64,000 nucleotides of DNA from Chitinophaga agri (GTDB lineage: Bacteria; Bacteroidota; Bacteroidia; Chitinophagales; Chitinophagaceae). The notes beneath the pieces are model-generated. The model ran no database searches, had not been told where the DNA came from, and worked only from the letters and a program-made list of their open reading frames with translations. The stretch covers positions 7,024,001 through 7,088,000 of the forward strand of contig NZ_CP048113.1 of assembly GCF_010093065.1 (NCBI RefSeq), given 5' to 3'. This document shows, piece after piece, positions 18,377-27,900 of the stretch (position 1 is the first letter of the stretch; each line of letters starts with the position of its first letter). The position numbers were made by a program, and so were the translations under genes.

Positions 18377-18607
18377 CTATAATCTATAGTCATCTCCTAA
18401 TCTGAAGAAAAAAGCGCTGTCTTCTTTTTTCTCTTCTATCAGTCGTTCGTATTCCTGTACGGCTGTATTCGTGTCTGTGAACACTTTCTCATTCGTAGTT
18501 CCGTCTGTGCCTTTTTGTCCGTATCGTGTTCTGACGATCTTATTCTCCAGCGTGATCTCATAAAAACAGATCATCTGTTCCTCCCTGTATTCAAAATATT
18601 GCGTCAT
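18377..18607 (-). CDS. Short WGR-domain protein
   Basis: A 76-residue protein that is almost entirely a WGR-like domain. It has the aromatic N-terminal strand (QYFEYREEQ), 'FYEITLENKIVRTRYGQKGTDG' with the RYGxxGxxG core, and a C-terminal helix with 'YERLIEEKK'. The family's Trp is replaced by Tyr in the 'CFYEI' strand. WGR domains bind nucleic acid ends or DNA in PARP and MolR-type proteins; stand-alone copies have no defined role. A TAATTTTG -7 box lies upstream. Confidence 0.75.
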   Translation of the reverse strand: MTQYFEYREEQMICFYEITLENKIVRTRYGQKGTDGTTNEKVFTDTNTAVQEYERLIEEKKEDSAFFFRLGDDYRL

Positions 18608-18660
18608 TACCCCTCTGATTTTTGTTTGCTTATTTTATATTTATGCGTGCTTATTTGTCC

Positions 18661-18668
18661 CAAAATTA
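18661..18668 (-). promoter_or_regulatory. Putative -7 box (TAATTTTG) for the WGR gene
   Basis: The minus strand reads TAATTTTG, matching TAnnTTTG, 54 bp upstream of the WGR start codon. The -33 element is weak. Confidence 0.4.
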
Positions 18669-18761
18669 ATTATCGTGAACAGCGAAACTGAAAATCTGGT
18701 ATCTACAAATGATCTACAAGCGTCGGTGAATACCAGCTACAAAACCTTTACGTGAGTTAAT

Positions 18762-20663
18762 ATGTTGCACATTATCAATAAGATAGCCATATCTGTTATA
18801 GGAGTGATTTTTTCTGTGGGAGTTTGTGTTGGTAACACACCAGCCGATGCGCTCCGCGCTGCACTAAAGCAAAAAAACCTGACACCTGCGCAAAGAGTGG
18901 CCACACTGAGCCAGCTCGCAAGGGCTATTTCTATTACAGAAACCAGTAATGCGATCAATGTAGGAATGCAGGCAGTGGCACTCAGCCGTACATTACAGGA
19001 TGCACAATATACATCGATGGCTTATGCCATATTGGCGCCTATATATCTCCAGCAGGATGATCTTTCCAAGGCTGCACAGGTAGTGGACAGTGCATTATGG
19101 TATGCAGGGAAGACGGAAAGCAGGCTTGCAAAAGGGATGGCCTGGTACAGGAAAGGCTGGATGGAAAATATTAAGGGTAAGCCACAGGAGGCACTGATAA
19201 GTGCCCAGCAGGCACTTAGATACCTGGAAAAGACGGACGCGTTTAATTACCAGTCAGCAGTTTATTATGTGATGGCCAGTATCTATGCGAACCTGTATGA
19301 TAGTCCGCTACATAAAAAGTACGCATTGTTATGTCTGGAATCAGCACGAAAGGATAAAGATGATGATAACCTGCTACTGGCTTATCAGACATTGGGTACC
19401 TACTGGCAGTATTATTATATGGAGCATAAAGAGGATAAGGCGGCCCTTGACTCTGCATTCTTTTATAACAGGGTCGCATTAAATACATTCCTGGCGCACA
19501 GGGATCAGGTCATTTATCATAGTACAGTAGCCATCATTGCGCTGAACACCGCCGATCTCTATGCGCAGCATTATCCGCCTTCCTACCGGGATAGCGTTTT
19601 TCGTTATCTTGATCTGGCGAAGCAGATAGGAGAGGAAACGCATCACCTGGAAGTGATCTCTAATTACTACGGAATGAAAAGCGACTATCAGGCAGCGGCA
19701 GGTAACTATGATGATGCGGCAGCACTTCTGCAAAAGGGGTTAGCGGTGGTCAATGAGGACAGTCTCCCCAATCTGGCTACAAAGATCCAGTTTATGGCAG
19801 CATTGTCCGATCTGTCAGAGAAACGTGGTAATTATAAAGAAGCATTGTTATATCAAAGGCAGTATGCCAGCCTATACGCGGACCTTTACAGCCAGGAGAA
19901 GCTTAACCTGACCAAAGAGCTGGAGGCGAAGTACCAGGCAGAGAAGAGTGCTACTGCCCTGCATACTTTACAGCAGACGGCTGATCTGCACAGGCGACTG
20001 GGATATTTGTACATCGGGTTGGGCGTCGCGTCGGTGACAGCTGCTATTTTCTTATTCCGTTCCCTGCGCTTCCGGCTCCGGCTGGCAGAGAAAGAAAAAG
20101 CAGATGCCGCTTTGCAGGCTCAGCTCAGGCAACAGGAGAACCGGCAACTGGCCATGGAGAAACAGGAGGCGGAATTGCAGGCACGATTGAAAGAAGAGGA
20201 GGCCCTGCGTCTGATAGCAGAACAGCAGCTCCTCCAGGAGAGACAGGAACGTCTTCAGAAGGAACTGCTGGCTGGTACTTTACAGGTTGAGCAAAAGGCT
20301 GAACTGTTGCAAACATTACAGAAAAAGATCGCAGAGAACAGAAATGACAGATCTGTCCTGTCGCAACTGGACCTGATCATCAGTCATGATAAGAAACTGG
20401 ATGCCTATTATGCTGACAGTAAAGCCGACTTTAAAAATATCAACCCGGATTTCTTTGAGAAACTAAAAGACAACTCTGGGAACCTGTTGTCCAGACTGGA
20501 CCTGAAACATTGCGCCTATATCTACCTGGGGCTTACTAATAAGGAAGTCTCCCAGAAGCTGGGCATCGCTCCCAAAAGCATACTGATGTCGCGTTACCGG
20601 ATCAAACAGAAGCTAAAACTTGGAAAAGAACAGGAGCTGGATGAATATATCAGGTCGTTGTAG
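18762..20663 (+). CDS. TPR / coiled-coil / helix-turn-helix membrane regulator
   Basis: A 633-residue regulator of a type common in Bacteroidota. It has an N-terminal signal-like hydrophobic segment (about 5-24), a long array of TPR-like helices outside the membrane (about 35-400) and one membrane helix (about 412-432). A cytosolic Gln/Glu/Lys-rich coiled coil follows (about 435-530). The C-terminal LuxR-like helix-turn-helix includes 'GLTNKEVSQKLGIAPKSILMSRYRIKQKL' (about 588-617). It probably senses an envelope signal and binds DNA in the cytosol. No target can be read. The gene is monocistronic and convergent with the small gene at 20677. Confidence 0.85.
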   Translation: MLHIINKIAISVIGVIFSVGVCVGNTPADALRAALKQKNLTPAQRVATLSQLARAISITETSNAINVGMQAVALSRTLQDAQYTSMAYAILAPIYLQQDDLSKAAQVVDSALWYAGKTESRLAKGMAWYRKGWMENIKGKPQEALISAQQALRYLEKTDAFNYQSAVYYVMASIYANLYDSPLHKKYALLCLESARKDKDDDNLLLAYQTLGTYWQYYYMEHKEDKAALDSAFFYNRVALNTFLAHRDQVIYHSTVAIIALNTADLYAQHYPPSYRDSVFRYLDLAKQIGEETHHLEVISNYYGMKSDYQAAAGNYDDAAALLQKGLAVVNEDSLPNLATKIQFMAALSDLSEKRGNYKEALLYQRQYASLYADLYSQEKLNLTKELEAKYQAEKSATALHTLQQTADLHRRLGYLYIGLGVASVTAAIFLFRSLRFRLRLAEKEKADAALQAQLRQQENRQLAMEKQEAELQARLKEEEALRLIAEQQLLQERQERLQKELLAGTLQVEQKAELLQTLQKKIAENRNDRSVLSQLDLIISHDKKLDAYYADSKADFKNINPDFFEKLKDNSGNLLSRLDLKHCAYIYLGLTNKEVSQKLGIAPKSILMSRYRIKQKLKLGKEQELDEYIRSL

Positions 20664-20676
20664 CTGCTGTAACGGT

Positions 20677-20973
20677 TCACGCAGTGGCTGCCTGTTGTAG
20701 TCTCTGTCCGAGTTCTCTACCTAAAGGAGTGAGAGAATAAAGCTTCATGGGAGTGCCATCCGGATTTGTGTATTCATGGCTGGAATACGTCAGATAGCCA
20801 TCCCTTCCTGCCAATGTCAGGAAATGATCAAAGAGATTGACAGCATCTACATTTGTGGCAGCTTCCTCTTCAGTGAAATAGAAACCTTTTACTTCCTGGT
20901 AGGGTGCGGGGTTATAACCTTTTCTTGTCCAGAATTCCAGGACAATGTCGTTGGGATTAACAAAGAACTTCAT
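20677..20973 (-). CDS. Small hypothetical protein (98 aa)
   Basis: A 98-residue protein with no signal or membrane segment. The C-terminal part 'LYSLTPLGRELGQRLQQA' resembles the last helix and wing of a winged-helix domain, and the centre 'NLFDHFLTLAGRDGYLTY' is helical. I cannot assign a family. It is transcribed convergently with the TPR/HTH regulator, with stops 13 bp apart. Confidence 0.6.
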   Translation of the reverse strand: MKFFVNPNDIVLEFWTRKGYNPAPYQEVKGFYFTEEEAATNVDAVNLFDHFLTLAGRDGYLTYSSHEYTNPDGTPMKLYSLTPLGRELGQRLQQAATA

Positions 20974-21230
20974 TTAAATACACGTTTTATTCGCTTTATA
21001 AACGTAGCATGAAGGCTAATATTGTTCCAGGTCACAGGAGAATTTTTTATTGCTGTGTATTGAAGGAAATGACGGTACCGCCATAGGTGGAATATAAACT
21101 AACGGAGTCAGGAAAGCGGCTGATCCCGGTTATGGATGCACTTGTGTGAATGGGGAGATGCTTACGGGAAAGAGAGGAAATAGAATATATTAGGCAGATG
21201 ACTTACATTTATGCGCTAATTTAAATAGCT

Positions 21231-21764
21231 ATGTCTGAAACACAACTGGATAACGTTACAGCAAACATCATACAGTTTATCAGATCTATTGGTATACCTG
21301 TTGCTTTTCAACCCATCACGGCTGATATGTTCGTGCCTGGCATCTTAATATCTAAAGGCACTATCATAGTAGATACAGATCAGTTACTTTATCCCGGCGA
21401 CCTGTTGCACGAAGCAGGGCATATTGCAGTGGCCATGCCAGCAGACAGGCTACTGATGCATGGTAATGTAGGTGCAATGAATGACAAGAATAAGGCTGAT
21501 GGTGAGGAGATGATGGCTATTGCCTGGAGTTACGCAGCATGCGTTCATCTGAATATGGATCCTGCGGTTGTGTTTCATCGTGCGGGTTATCAGGGATCAT
21601 CGGACTGGTATATCGAGCAATATACTGCTGGTAATATGTTATATGTACCGGTATTGCAATGGGCCGGTTTCTGCTATGACGCACAGCAGGCAAAGGTGAA
21701 TGATACTAAACCTTTTCCTCATATGCTACGGTGGATGAGAGAAGCGGACGTCTCAGTGCAGTAA
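21231..21764 (+). CDS. Hypothetical protein with HExxH zinc-peptidase-like motif
   Basis: A 177-residue cytosolic protein. Residues 60-64 read HEAGH, preceded by 'LLYPGDLL', a typical HExxH helix of zinc metallopeptidases; an Asp/Glu-rich segment ('DKNKADGEEMMAIAWSYAA') about 30 residues later could supply a third ligand (Glu). This arrangement resembles ImmA/IrrE-like or gluzincin-type small proteases, but there is no wider similarity I recognise. No membrane segment is present. A small Cys-containing unknown gene follows after 225 bp. Confidence 0.65.
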   Translation: MSETQLDNVTANIIQFIRSIGIPVAFQPITADMFVPGILISKGTIIVDTDQLLYPGDLLHEAGHIAVAMPADRLLMHGNVGAMNDKNKADGEEMMAIAWSYAACVHLNMDPAVVFHRAGYQGSSDWYIEQYTAGNMLYVPVLQWAGFCYDAQQAKVNDTKPFPHMLRWMREADVSVQ

Positions 21765-21989
21765 GACTTCCGGAATATTTTTATGTCAGATCAGGTCCTG
21801 CAATGGAGGGTGGTGCCATGCATAGGCTGGAAGAGGTGAAAGTATCAGGTGATTCCTGTGGCAGATGATGCGGCATCTCAGCCGGAGCCCGCTGCAACGG
21901 TAAAACCGATAGTGAAATCTCAGGGATAATGCTGCCCGATCGCTTTCCCTTAATAAATAATATATCACGCAATATATATAGTTGGTCAA

Positions 21990-22460
21990 ATGAACGTGTT
22001 TCTTACTTGCCGGATTTGTGGGAACAGAATTACCAAATTGCTGAAGGAAAAAGTGTTACTGCCGGACACGGTTGAAAATATTAATGAGCCATTGCTTGCC
22101 ATGGAACAATATAGTATAGATGCAAACGGGGATTTTTATATAAATATTGGAGATAAGCATCATCTGACTTATCATAACGACCGTAGCAGACTAACTGGTT
22201 GCTGTGGTCCCTCCCGAGACGGCCTCTCTAATCTTGTATGCGTCTGTCGTGCGGAGATAGGGCGGGAGGTAAGTGACTGCCTGGACCCCCATTTTATAAT
22301 ACTCCATCATACCGGTGTATTGTTAAAAGAAGACCAGGACGGTTTGCTGGAAGAAATATTACGCCTGCCTGTACCCGATAACGAACGACAGGCACTTGAA
22401 ATGCTCATCCAATATAGGCAGATAACAGCATTAAAACAGCAGCTGGCCCGATTAACCTGA
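21990..22460 (+). CDS. Hypothetical protein with N-terminal CxxC motif
   Basis: A 156-residue protein starting MNVFLTCRICGN (C7, C10). A second cysteine cluster (GCCGPSRDGLSNLVCVC) lies near the middle, a layout suggesting a structural zinc site. The C-terminal third is helical and leucine-rich. It looks like a small cytosolic accessory protein; no family recognised. It is the last gene before the 820-bp leader of the NRPS operon, and its link to that operon is unknown. Confidence 0.6.
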   Translation: MNVFLTCRICGNRITKLLKEKVLLPDTVENINEPLLAMEQYSIDANGDFYINIGDKHHLTYHNDRSRLTGCCGPSRDGLSNLVCVCRAEIGREVSDCLDPHFIILHHTGVLLKEDQDGLLEEILRLPVPDNERQALEMLIQYRQITALKQQLARLT

Positions 22461-22534
22461 CAGTTTAGTCCTTTATCGCATATATCGATACCTGCTGCGA
22501 TATTCGTGCTGCCGGAAAGCAGGGAAATTAAGCT

Positions 22535-22548
22535 TGATCAATTGATCA
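22535..22548. promoter_or_regulatory. 14-bp palindrome TGATCAATTGATCA, possible operator
   Basis: A perfect dyad in the NRPS leader, 75 bp after the preceding gene. It has the size of a dimeric repressor site, but it is upstream of the predicted promoter and may be chance in AT-rich DNA. Confidence 0.25.
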
Positions 22549-22911
22549 CCACATCAGTAATAATTATATCACCTACTTCGTTATACGCACTCTTTTAAAT
22601 ATATCGTGACGATTGCAGTGATGCGTTGATGCTAACCAGTTACCCGGTTAAAATGTATAACCGTTTCCGGTAATAAGTATGCATATTTTCCTGTCAATAT
22701 CAGTGCGATTTGGGTCGTAATGATGCATATTCTGCATTCTCGTTGCAGCGGCGTAAAATGTCCGCAGGAATATTTAACGCAGCATCCTGATTTTTTCACA
22801 CAGCCTGTAATTCCTTTGAAACGCTTTATTGAAGCAGGTTTCAGACTGCGGTGAATATTTGCATTGCTTTCCGTGATGCTACGATTTGCAGTGGACGTAG
22901 TGATTTTTGTT

Positions 22912-22943
22912 TTTGATTATTCAAATCATAAATACTAATTTAG
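22912..22943 (+). promoter_or_regulatory. Putative promoter of the NRPS operon
   Basis: TTTG at 22912-22915 and TAATTTAG at 22936-22943 (one mismatch to TAnnTTTG), separated by 20 bp. This is the spacing expected for Bacteroidota housekeeping promoters. Confidence 0.5.
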
Positions 22944-23280
22944 CGAACACTTAATCGAAATCGTGACATTGATAAACCTATATGTAAAGAACTACTTTCA
23001 CCACCGCTCATGAACTTTGCATTAAGTTGTTTGGATGAAGACCCGTGTTAACAGAAGAGATTGATGTTTGTTATGATTAACTAGCTATGTTGGACCCGTT
23101 AAATAAAAATTAAGTACACAGGCCACTACTAAAGAGTGTCCCTCAACTCAAATGAAACAACAAAACTAAATAGCACATATAAATTGTGATCACGCTGTTG
23201 CATTGACGTATGTATACCCATTGTGCCTGGGAAAAGGAATCCTTTGTCTTTAAAAAAATACCGTATAAAATCCACTTTTT

Positions 23281-24900
23281 ATGCAGGAACAATTGTATTA
23301 TCTCCGCCCGAATGTAGTAATGGAACCCCTGGTGGACAACTGGTACGCATGGAGCCACCTGATATCTCCGGCGACTGCCGCCATGAATATTGTAGGAAGA
23401 CACATGACGATCATGGAGTCTTATATGATGGCGCCTAACATTCATGCTGAAGCTGTGTTAAATCCTAACCTGCGGGGAGGTCCGTTTATGGATATTCCCG
23501 TGGAACGTGTTGGTGAAGTGAAAGCTATCTATCAGCAAACTGTCGACAAGCAGGCGCCACTGATAGAGCTGGCCAAAGCCATCAAGGAACTGGATAAACT
23601 CCTGCACACAGAAGCAAAGGGATATGTAATGGAGCCTTTGTATGAAAAGGTGCCTGAACTGTTAAAAGGCTATGTGGAGCTCTATTATGACCGCCACAAT
23701 CATCCGGGATTCCGTTTCTTTGAGGCATTGCTCTATAATAGTCCCTATTATAACAAGGACTCCCAGAGTGTAGCCCTGTGGGTAACGGATAATGATCACC
23801 GCCCATTCGTACTCAGTACACCACGTATTGGTGAGCCCAATGTACTGCAACTACAGATCCCGTTTGATCATGCCGGGCTGGATGAACTGGCGAAGATGAA
23901 ACGTACGCCGCAAACGTTGTCGTACATTAAAGAACTGCTCAGTATCTCTCCTGAAGATGCGGTATTGTTTGAAACATTCTTTACACAGGAAGCACCTGAA
24001 CGCTATGAGCCCTACACCGGAGATAAGATCCGTATGCGCTATTTTGGCCACGCCTGCATCCTGGTAGAAACAAAGGATATCAGCATACTGGTTGATCCGC
24101 TGATCAGCTACTACGGTTATCATTCTGATGTAGATCATTTTTCAGATCTGCACCTGCCTGACGTGATCGATTATGTACTGATCACGCATAATCACCAGGA
24201 CCATATCCTTTTTGAGACGTTACTGCCTTTGCGCCATAAGATCAAACATATTATTGTTCCTCACACCAACAGTGGCAAACTCGAAGATCCGGACCTGAAG
24301 CTGATGTTCAATAATATCGGCTTCAATAATGTAATCTCTATCGATGAGATGGAGACGGTTAAATTCTCTGATGCCACCATCACTGGTATTCCTTTCACCG
24401 GAGAGCACAGCGACATGAATATCATCACCAAGTCCTGTTACTTTGTGCAGATAGGTGAGTTCCGGCTGGTGTTCCTGGCAGACTCCCGTATCCTCGAATC
24501 GTCATTATATAAACACATCCAGCGTATTACCGGAGATCCGGATGTAATGTTCCTGGGCATGGAGTGCGACGGTGCACCGATGTCCTGGTTATATGGCCCA
24601 TTGCTGACTAAAAAGCTGTCGCGTGAACAGGACAATAGCAGAAGGCTATCCGGTTCTGACTGTGACAAGGGAATGTCGCTGGTAAACATTTTCAATCCGA
24701 AGGAAGTCTATGTATATGCTATGGGACAGGAGCCCTGGGTAGAGTTTATCAGTAGCATCAAGTACACCGACGAGTCTAATCCCATTGTTCAGTCTAATCG
24801 ACTCATCCAGCTTTGCCATGAGAAAGGTATCACTGCCGAAAGACTCTTTGGTGAAAAGGAATTGCTGTATGACAAACAACTGTCAGCAGTAGTTGCCTGA
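23281..24900 (+). CDS. CmlA-like diiron beta-hydroxylase (metallo-beta-lactamase fold)
   Basis: A 539-residue enzyme of the family of CmlA, which beta-hydroxylates an aminoacyl group held on an NRPS carrier domain. The N-terminal region ('YLRPNVVMEPLVDNWYAWSHLISPATAAMNI', given here only to locate residues 6-37) and 'NLRGGPFMD' are characteristic. The C-terminal metallo-beta-lactamase-fold domain carries the diiron ligand set H303-x-H305-x-D307-H308 ('THNHQDH'), E375 ('GEHSD') and D401 ('LADSR'). From memory these correspond to the CmlA ligands shifted by about two residues. The start at 23281 matches family N-termini. It lies 73 bp upstream of the first NRPS gene, and the likely substrate is the residue used by the six same-signature modules. 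The target residue is an inference. Confidence 0.88.
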   Translation: MQEQLYYLRPNVVMEPLVDNWYAWSHLISPATAAMNIVGRHMTIMESYMMAPNIHAEAVLNPNLRGGPFMDIPVERVGEVKAIYQQTVDKQAPLIELAKAIKELDKLLHTEAKGYVMEPLYEKVPELLKGYVELYYDRHNHPGFRFFEALLYNSPYYNKDSQSVALWVTDNDHRPFVLSTPRIGEPNVLQLQIPFDHAGLDELAKMKRTPQTLSYIKELLSISPEDAVLFETFFTQEAPERYEPYTGDKIRMRYFGHACILVETKDISILVDPLISYYGYHSDVDHFSDLHLPDVIDYVLITHNHQDHILFETLLPLRHKIKHIIVPHTNSGKLEDPDLKLMFNNIGFNNVISIDEMETVKFSDATITGIPFTGEHSDMNIITKSCYFVQIGEFRLVFLADSRILESSLYKHIQRITGDPDVMFLGMECDGAPMSWLYGPLLTKKLSREQDNSRRLSGSDCDKGMSLVNIFNPKEVYVYAMGQEPWVEFISSIKYTDESNPIVQSNRLIQLCHEKGITAERLFGEKELLYDKQLSAVVA

Positions 24901-24973
24901 TTTCGTTTCCTCCATATTTACTGCGGCTTAAATGAATTGATTTTTTCTATAAAATTTCAATAAAGGGAAGCTT

Positions 24974-27900
24974 ATGTCTTCACACATCATACCCCTGCAT
25001 CCGGTTCAACGTGATATTTTCCTGGATCAGGCCATCGATCCGCAGCGCCCTAATTACAATGTGTTGGCTTATATCAGTATAACAGGACAACTGGACATGG
25101 ACCTGTTCCGCCGGATACTGAATAATGCCGCTGATGTATTTGATATATTCCGTATGCGCTTCAATTTAGATGACGAGGTACCGGTTGCCTATCTCACGAT
25201 GAGAGGTGATATACCGGAATTACCTTTGATAGATTGCAGTGGTGAGGCGGATCCCGTGGCTGCTGCCAGACAATGGATGCAGGGCAGTGCAGATCGTTCA
25301 TTTAAGGTAGACCAGGACAATGTTTTGTTTGAACACGCATTGTTACGGTTATCAGACGAGGCATACTACTACTTTTTCAAAGTACATCATCTCATATTTG
25401 ATGGCTATTGCTGGCGTATCTGGGCAAAATACCTGTCGGGTAGCTACAGGGCCGCCCGACTGGACGACGGGGTGATACCCGCTTTTGAAGCACCTTCCTA
25501 TATAACAGCGGTTGCAGATGCAGCCGCTGCTTATCAGTCTGCAACATATGGCCAGCATGCTGAATACTGGCACAAAATGATCGCAGAAGATCCTGCCGGA
25601 CTTTTACAACGCTATTATGCCAGGCCGGAACCCGGAGTACCAGAGAGCGGCAGTTATGTACTGAAGCTGACATCTGCACAACGTGATATGCTGGAGCAGC
25701 TGGCTACTACACTGAACGTCCGGTTGCCGCATCTTACGATTGCTGCTGTGCTGATCTATCTGGCCTCGGCAACGGGTAAGAACGAACTGGTCTTGGGAAC
25801 GCCTGCGCATAAAAGAAAAGGTGCCGTACAGCGAAATACTATGGGCCACTTTACGGGTATTGTTCCTTTCAAAGGCAGCTACTCGCCCGACCTGCAGCTG
25901 GACGATTTTATACGATCAATAGCCATTGCACAGAAGGCAGACTATGCACACGTTGACTACCTCATCGGGGACCTGGCCCGGCATCTCCGGCATGACACGT
26001 TTGCTGGTCCGCTACTGGATGTGATCGTCAATTATGTGCTGCTTGATCTTGACCTGGATTTCGGTGAAGGTATACAGGCTGACTTTGACGTATTATTCAG
26101 TCGGTACCAGGTTGAACCGCTTCGTATGATCTGGTGGGATTATACAGAGAAACAATCATTGGAACTGCGTTTCGATTTCAGATATGAATATTTTACGCAG
26201 GAAGAAATAACATTACTGGGCGCTCGTATACTTTTTATCCTGGAACAGTTTCCCGATAAGCTGGAACAGCCGGTTGGGCAGGTAACGATCTTGCCGCCGG
26301 CAGAACGTGGGCAGCTGGATATGATCACCAAAGTAAGGGTAGATAACTACCCCGCTTATAAGACAGTGGGAGAAGTATTCACTGAACAGGCGGCGGCTAC
26401 ACCAGCTGCCACTGCTTTATTGTTCAATGATACTGCGCTGAGTTATGAAGGACTGGAGGCCGAATCTAACCGGCTGGCGTCTTATCTTTTACAAACAGGC
26501 GTAACAGCAGACAGTATGATACCCGTTTGCCTGGACAGATCTGCTGATCTGATCATCACACTACTGGGTATTCTGAAAGCAGGGGCCGCATTCGTGCCAG
26601 TTGATCCGCGGTATCCACAGCAACGTATACAGCAGATGTTGTCAGAGACCGCATATACAATTGCGATCACCAGCGCAGAATACCGCGCGTTATTCGATAA
26701 TGGCAAACAGGTAGTAACATTAGAGGCTTTACAGCCAATACTGGGCTTACTACCGGCGGTGGCTGTTCCGGTGCGTGCGACAGCTGATAGTCTGGCATAT
26801 GTCATGTATACGTCAGGTTCGACAGGGCGGCCCAAAGGGGTAATGGTGACACATCGTAATATTGTGAGCCTGGCAGTAGGCAGTGGTTTCCTTAACTGGT
26901 CGCCGGCAGATGTATTGTTGTCAACCGGCTCCCCTTCCTTTGATGCTTCTACGATAGAATACTGGGGTACCTTGCTCAATGGAGCGACACTGGTATTGGC
27001 TGATGAAGACAGATTGCTGGACAGCGTACAGCTGAAGGAAACGATCATGGACCGTGGTGTTACACTGATGTGGTTCACTGCTGGCTGGCTGAATCAGCTG
27101 ATCGATACTGATATCAGCATCTTTGCGCATTTAAGAACAGTTATGGCCGGCGGAGAGAAGTTGTCAGAACTGCACATCAGCCGGCTGCGTGATACTTATC
27201 CCGATCTGCGAATTATCAATGGTTATGGTCCCACGGAGAATACTACGTTCTCACTGACCCATGCCATACAACATATCGCCACAGGACAGTCCATTCCCAT
27301 AGGTTATCCATTGTGCAATCGTACGGCATATGTGCTGAACGACCGGTTGGAGCAACAGCCAATTGGTGTGCCCGGGGAATTGTATGTCGGTGGTGCCGGT
27401 TTATCGAGGGGGTACCTGGGACAGCCGGAACTAACTGCTGCACGTTTTGTGCTACATCCCGTAACTGGTGAGAGACTCTACCGTACTGGTGATCTGGCGC
27501 GTGTGCTGCCTGACGGAAGCATGGCGTACCTGGGTCGTACTGATGATCAGGTGAAGCTGCGCGGCTTCCGTATAGAACCGGCAGAAATAGAAAGTGTACT
27601 ACAGGAGAGCGGCTATGTAAGCCGCGGGGTAGTGGTTGTTCGCGGAGAAGGTAGCGGCAGACAGCTACTGGCATACATTGTGCCTGCATCCGGTTATGAG
27701 GAGCCTGTACTGTTAGCTTATTTACGGAGCCGTCTGCCGGATTACATGGTGCCTTCCATCATGATAACACTGGACGCCTTACCATTGACCAATAATGGTA
27801 AAGTTGATAAACATGCATTGCCTGATCCGGAAGCTACACAGCTGCATACAGCAGGATATGCAGCGCCACGGGATGCGATAGAGGCCCGCCTGGCAGATAT

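Larger units (their letters stand above)
22461..23280. other. 820-bp non-coding leader upstream of the NRPS operon
   Basis: AT-rich and without a credible gene. It contains a 14-bp perfect palindrome (22535-22548), a bulged inverted repeat around 22638-22675 (TTACC/CGGTTA pairing with TAACCG/GGTAA), and a promoter-like pair (22912-22943). If that promoter is used, the hydroxylase mRNA would carry a leader of about 330 nt. Very short ORFs in it (for example ATG TTG GAC CCG near 23085) are too small to call. Confidence 0.6.

Noticed and set aside
26482..27078. Long antisense frames inside adenylation domains (also at 33296-33763, 36464-36931, 46336-46803, 53031-53366), with similar protein sequences
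   Set aside because: They recur because the sense A domains are near-identical repeats. Their composition is Ser/Pro/Arg-rich as expected of antisense shadows, and they have no start signals.
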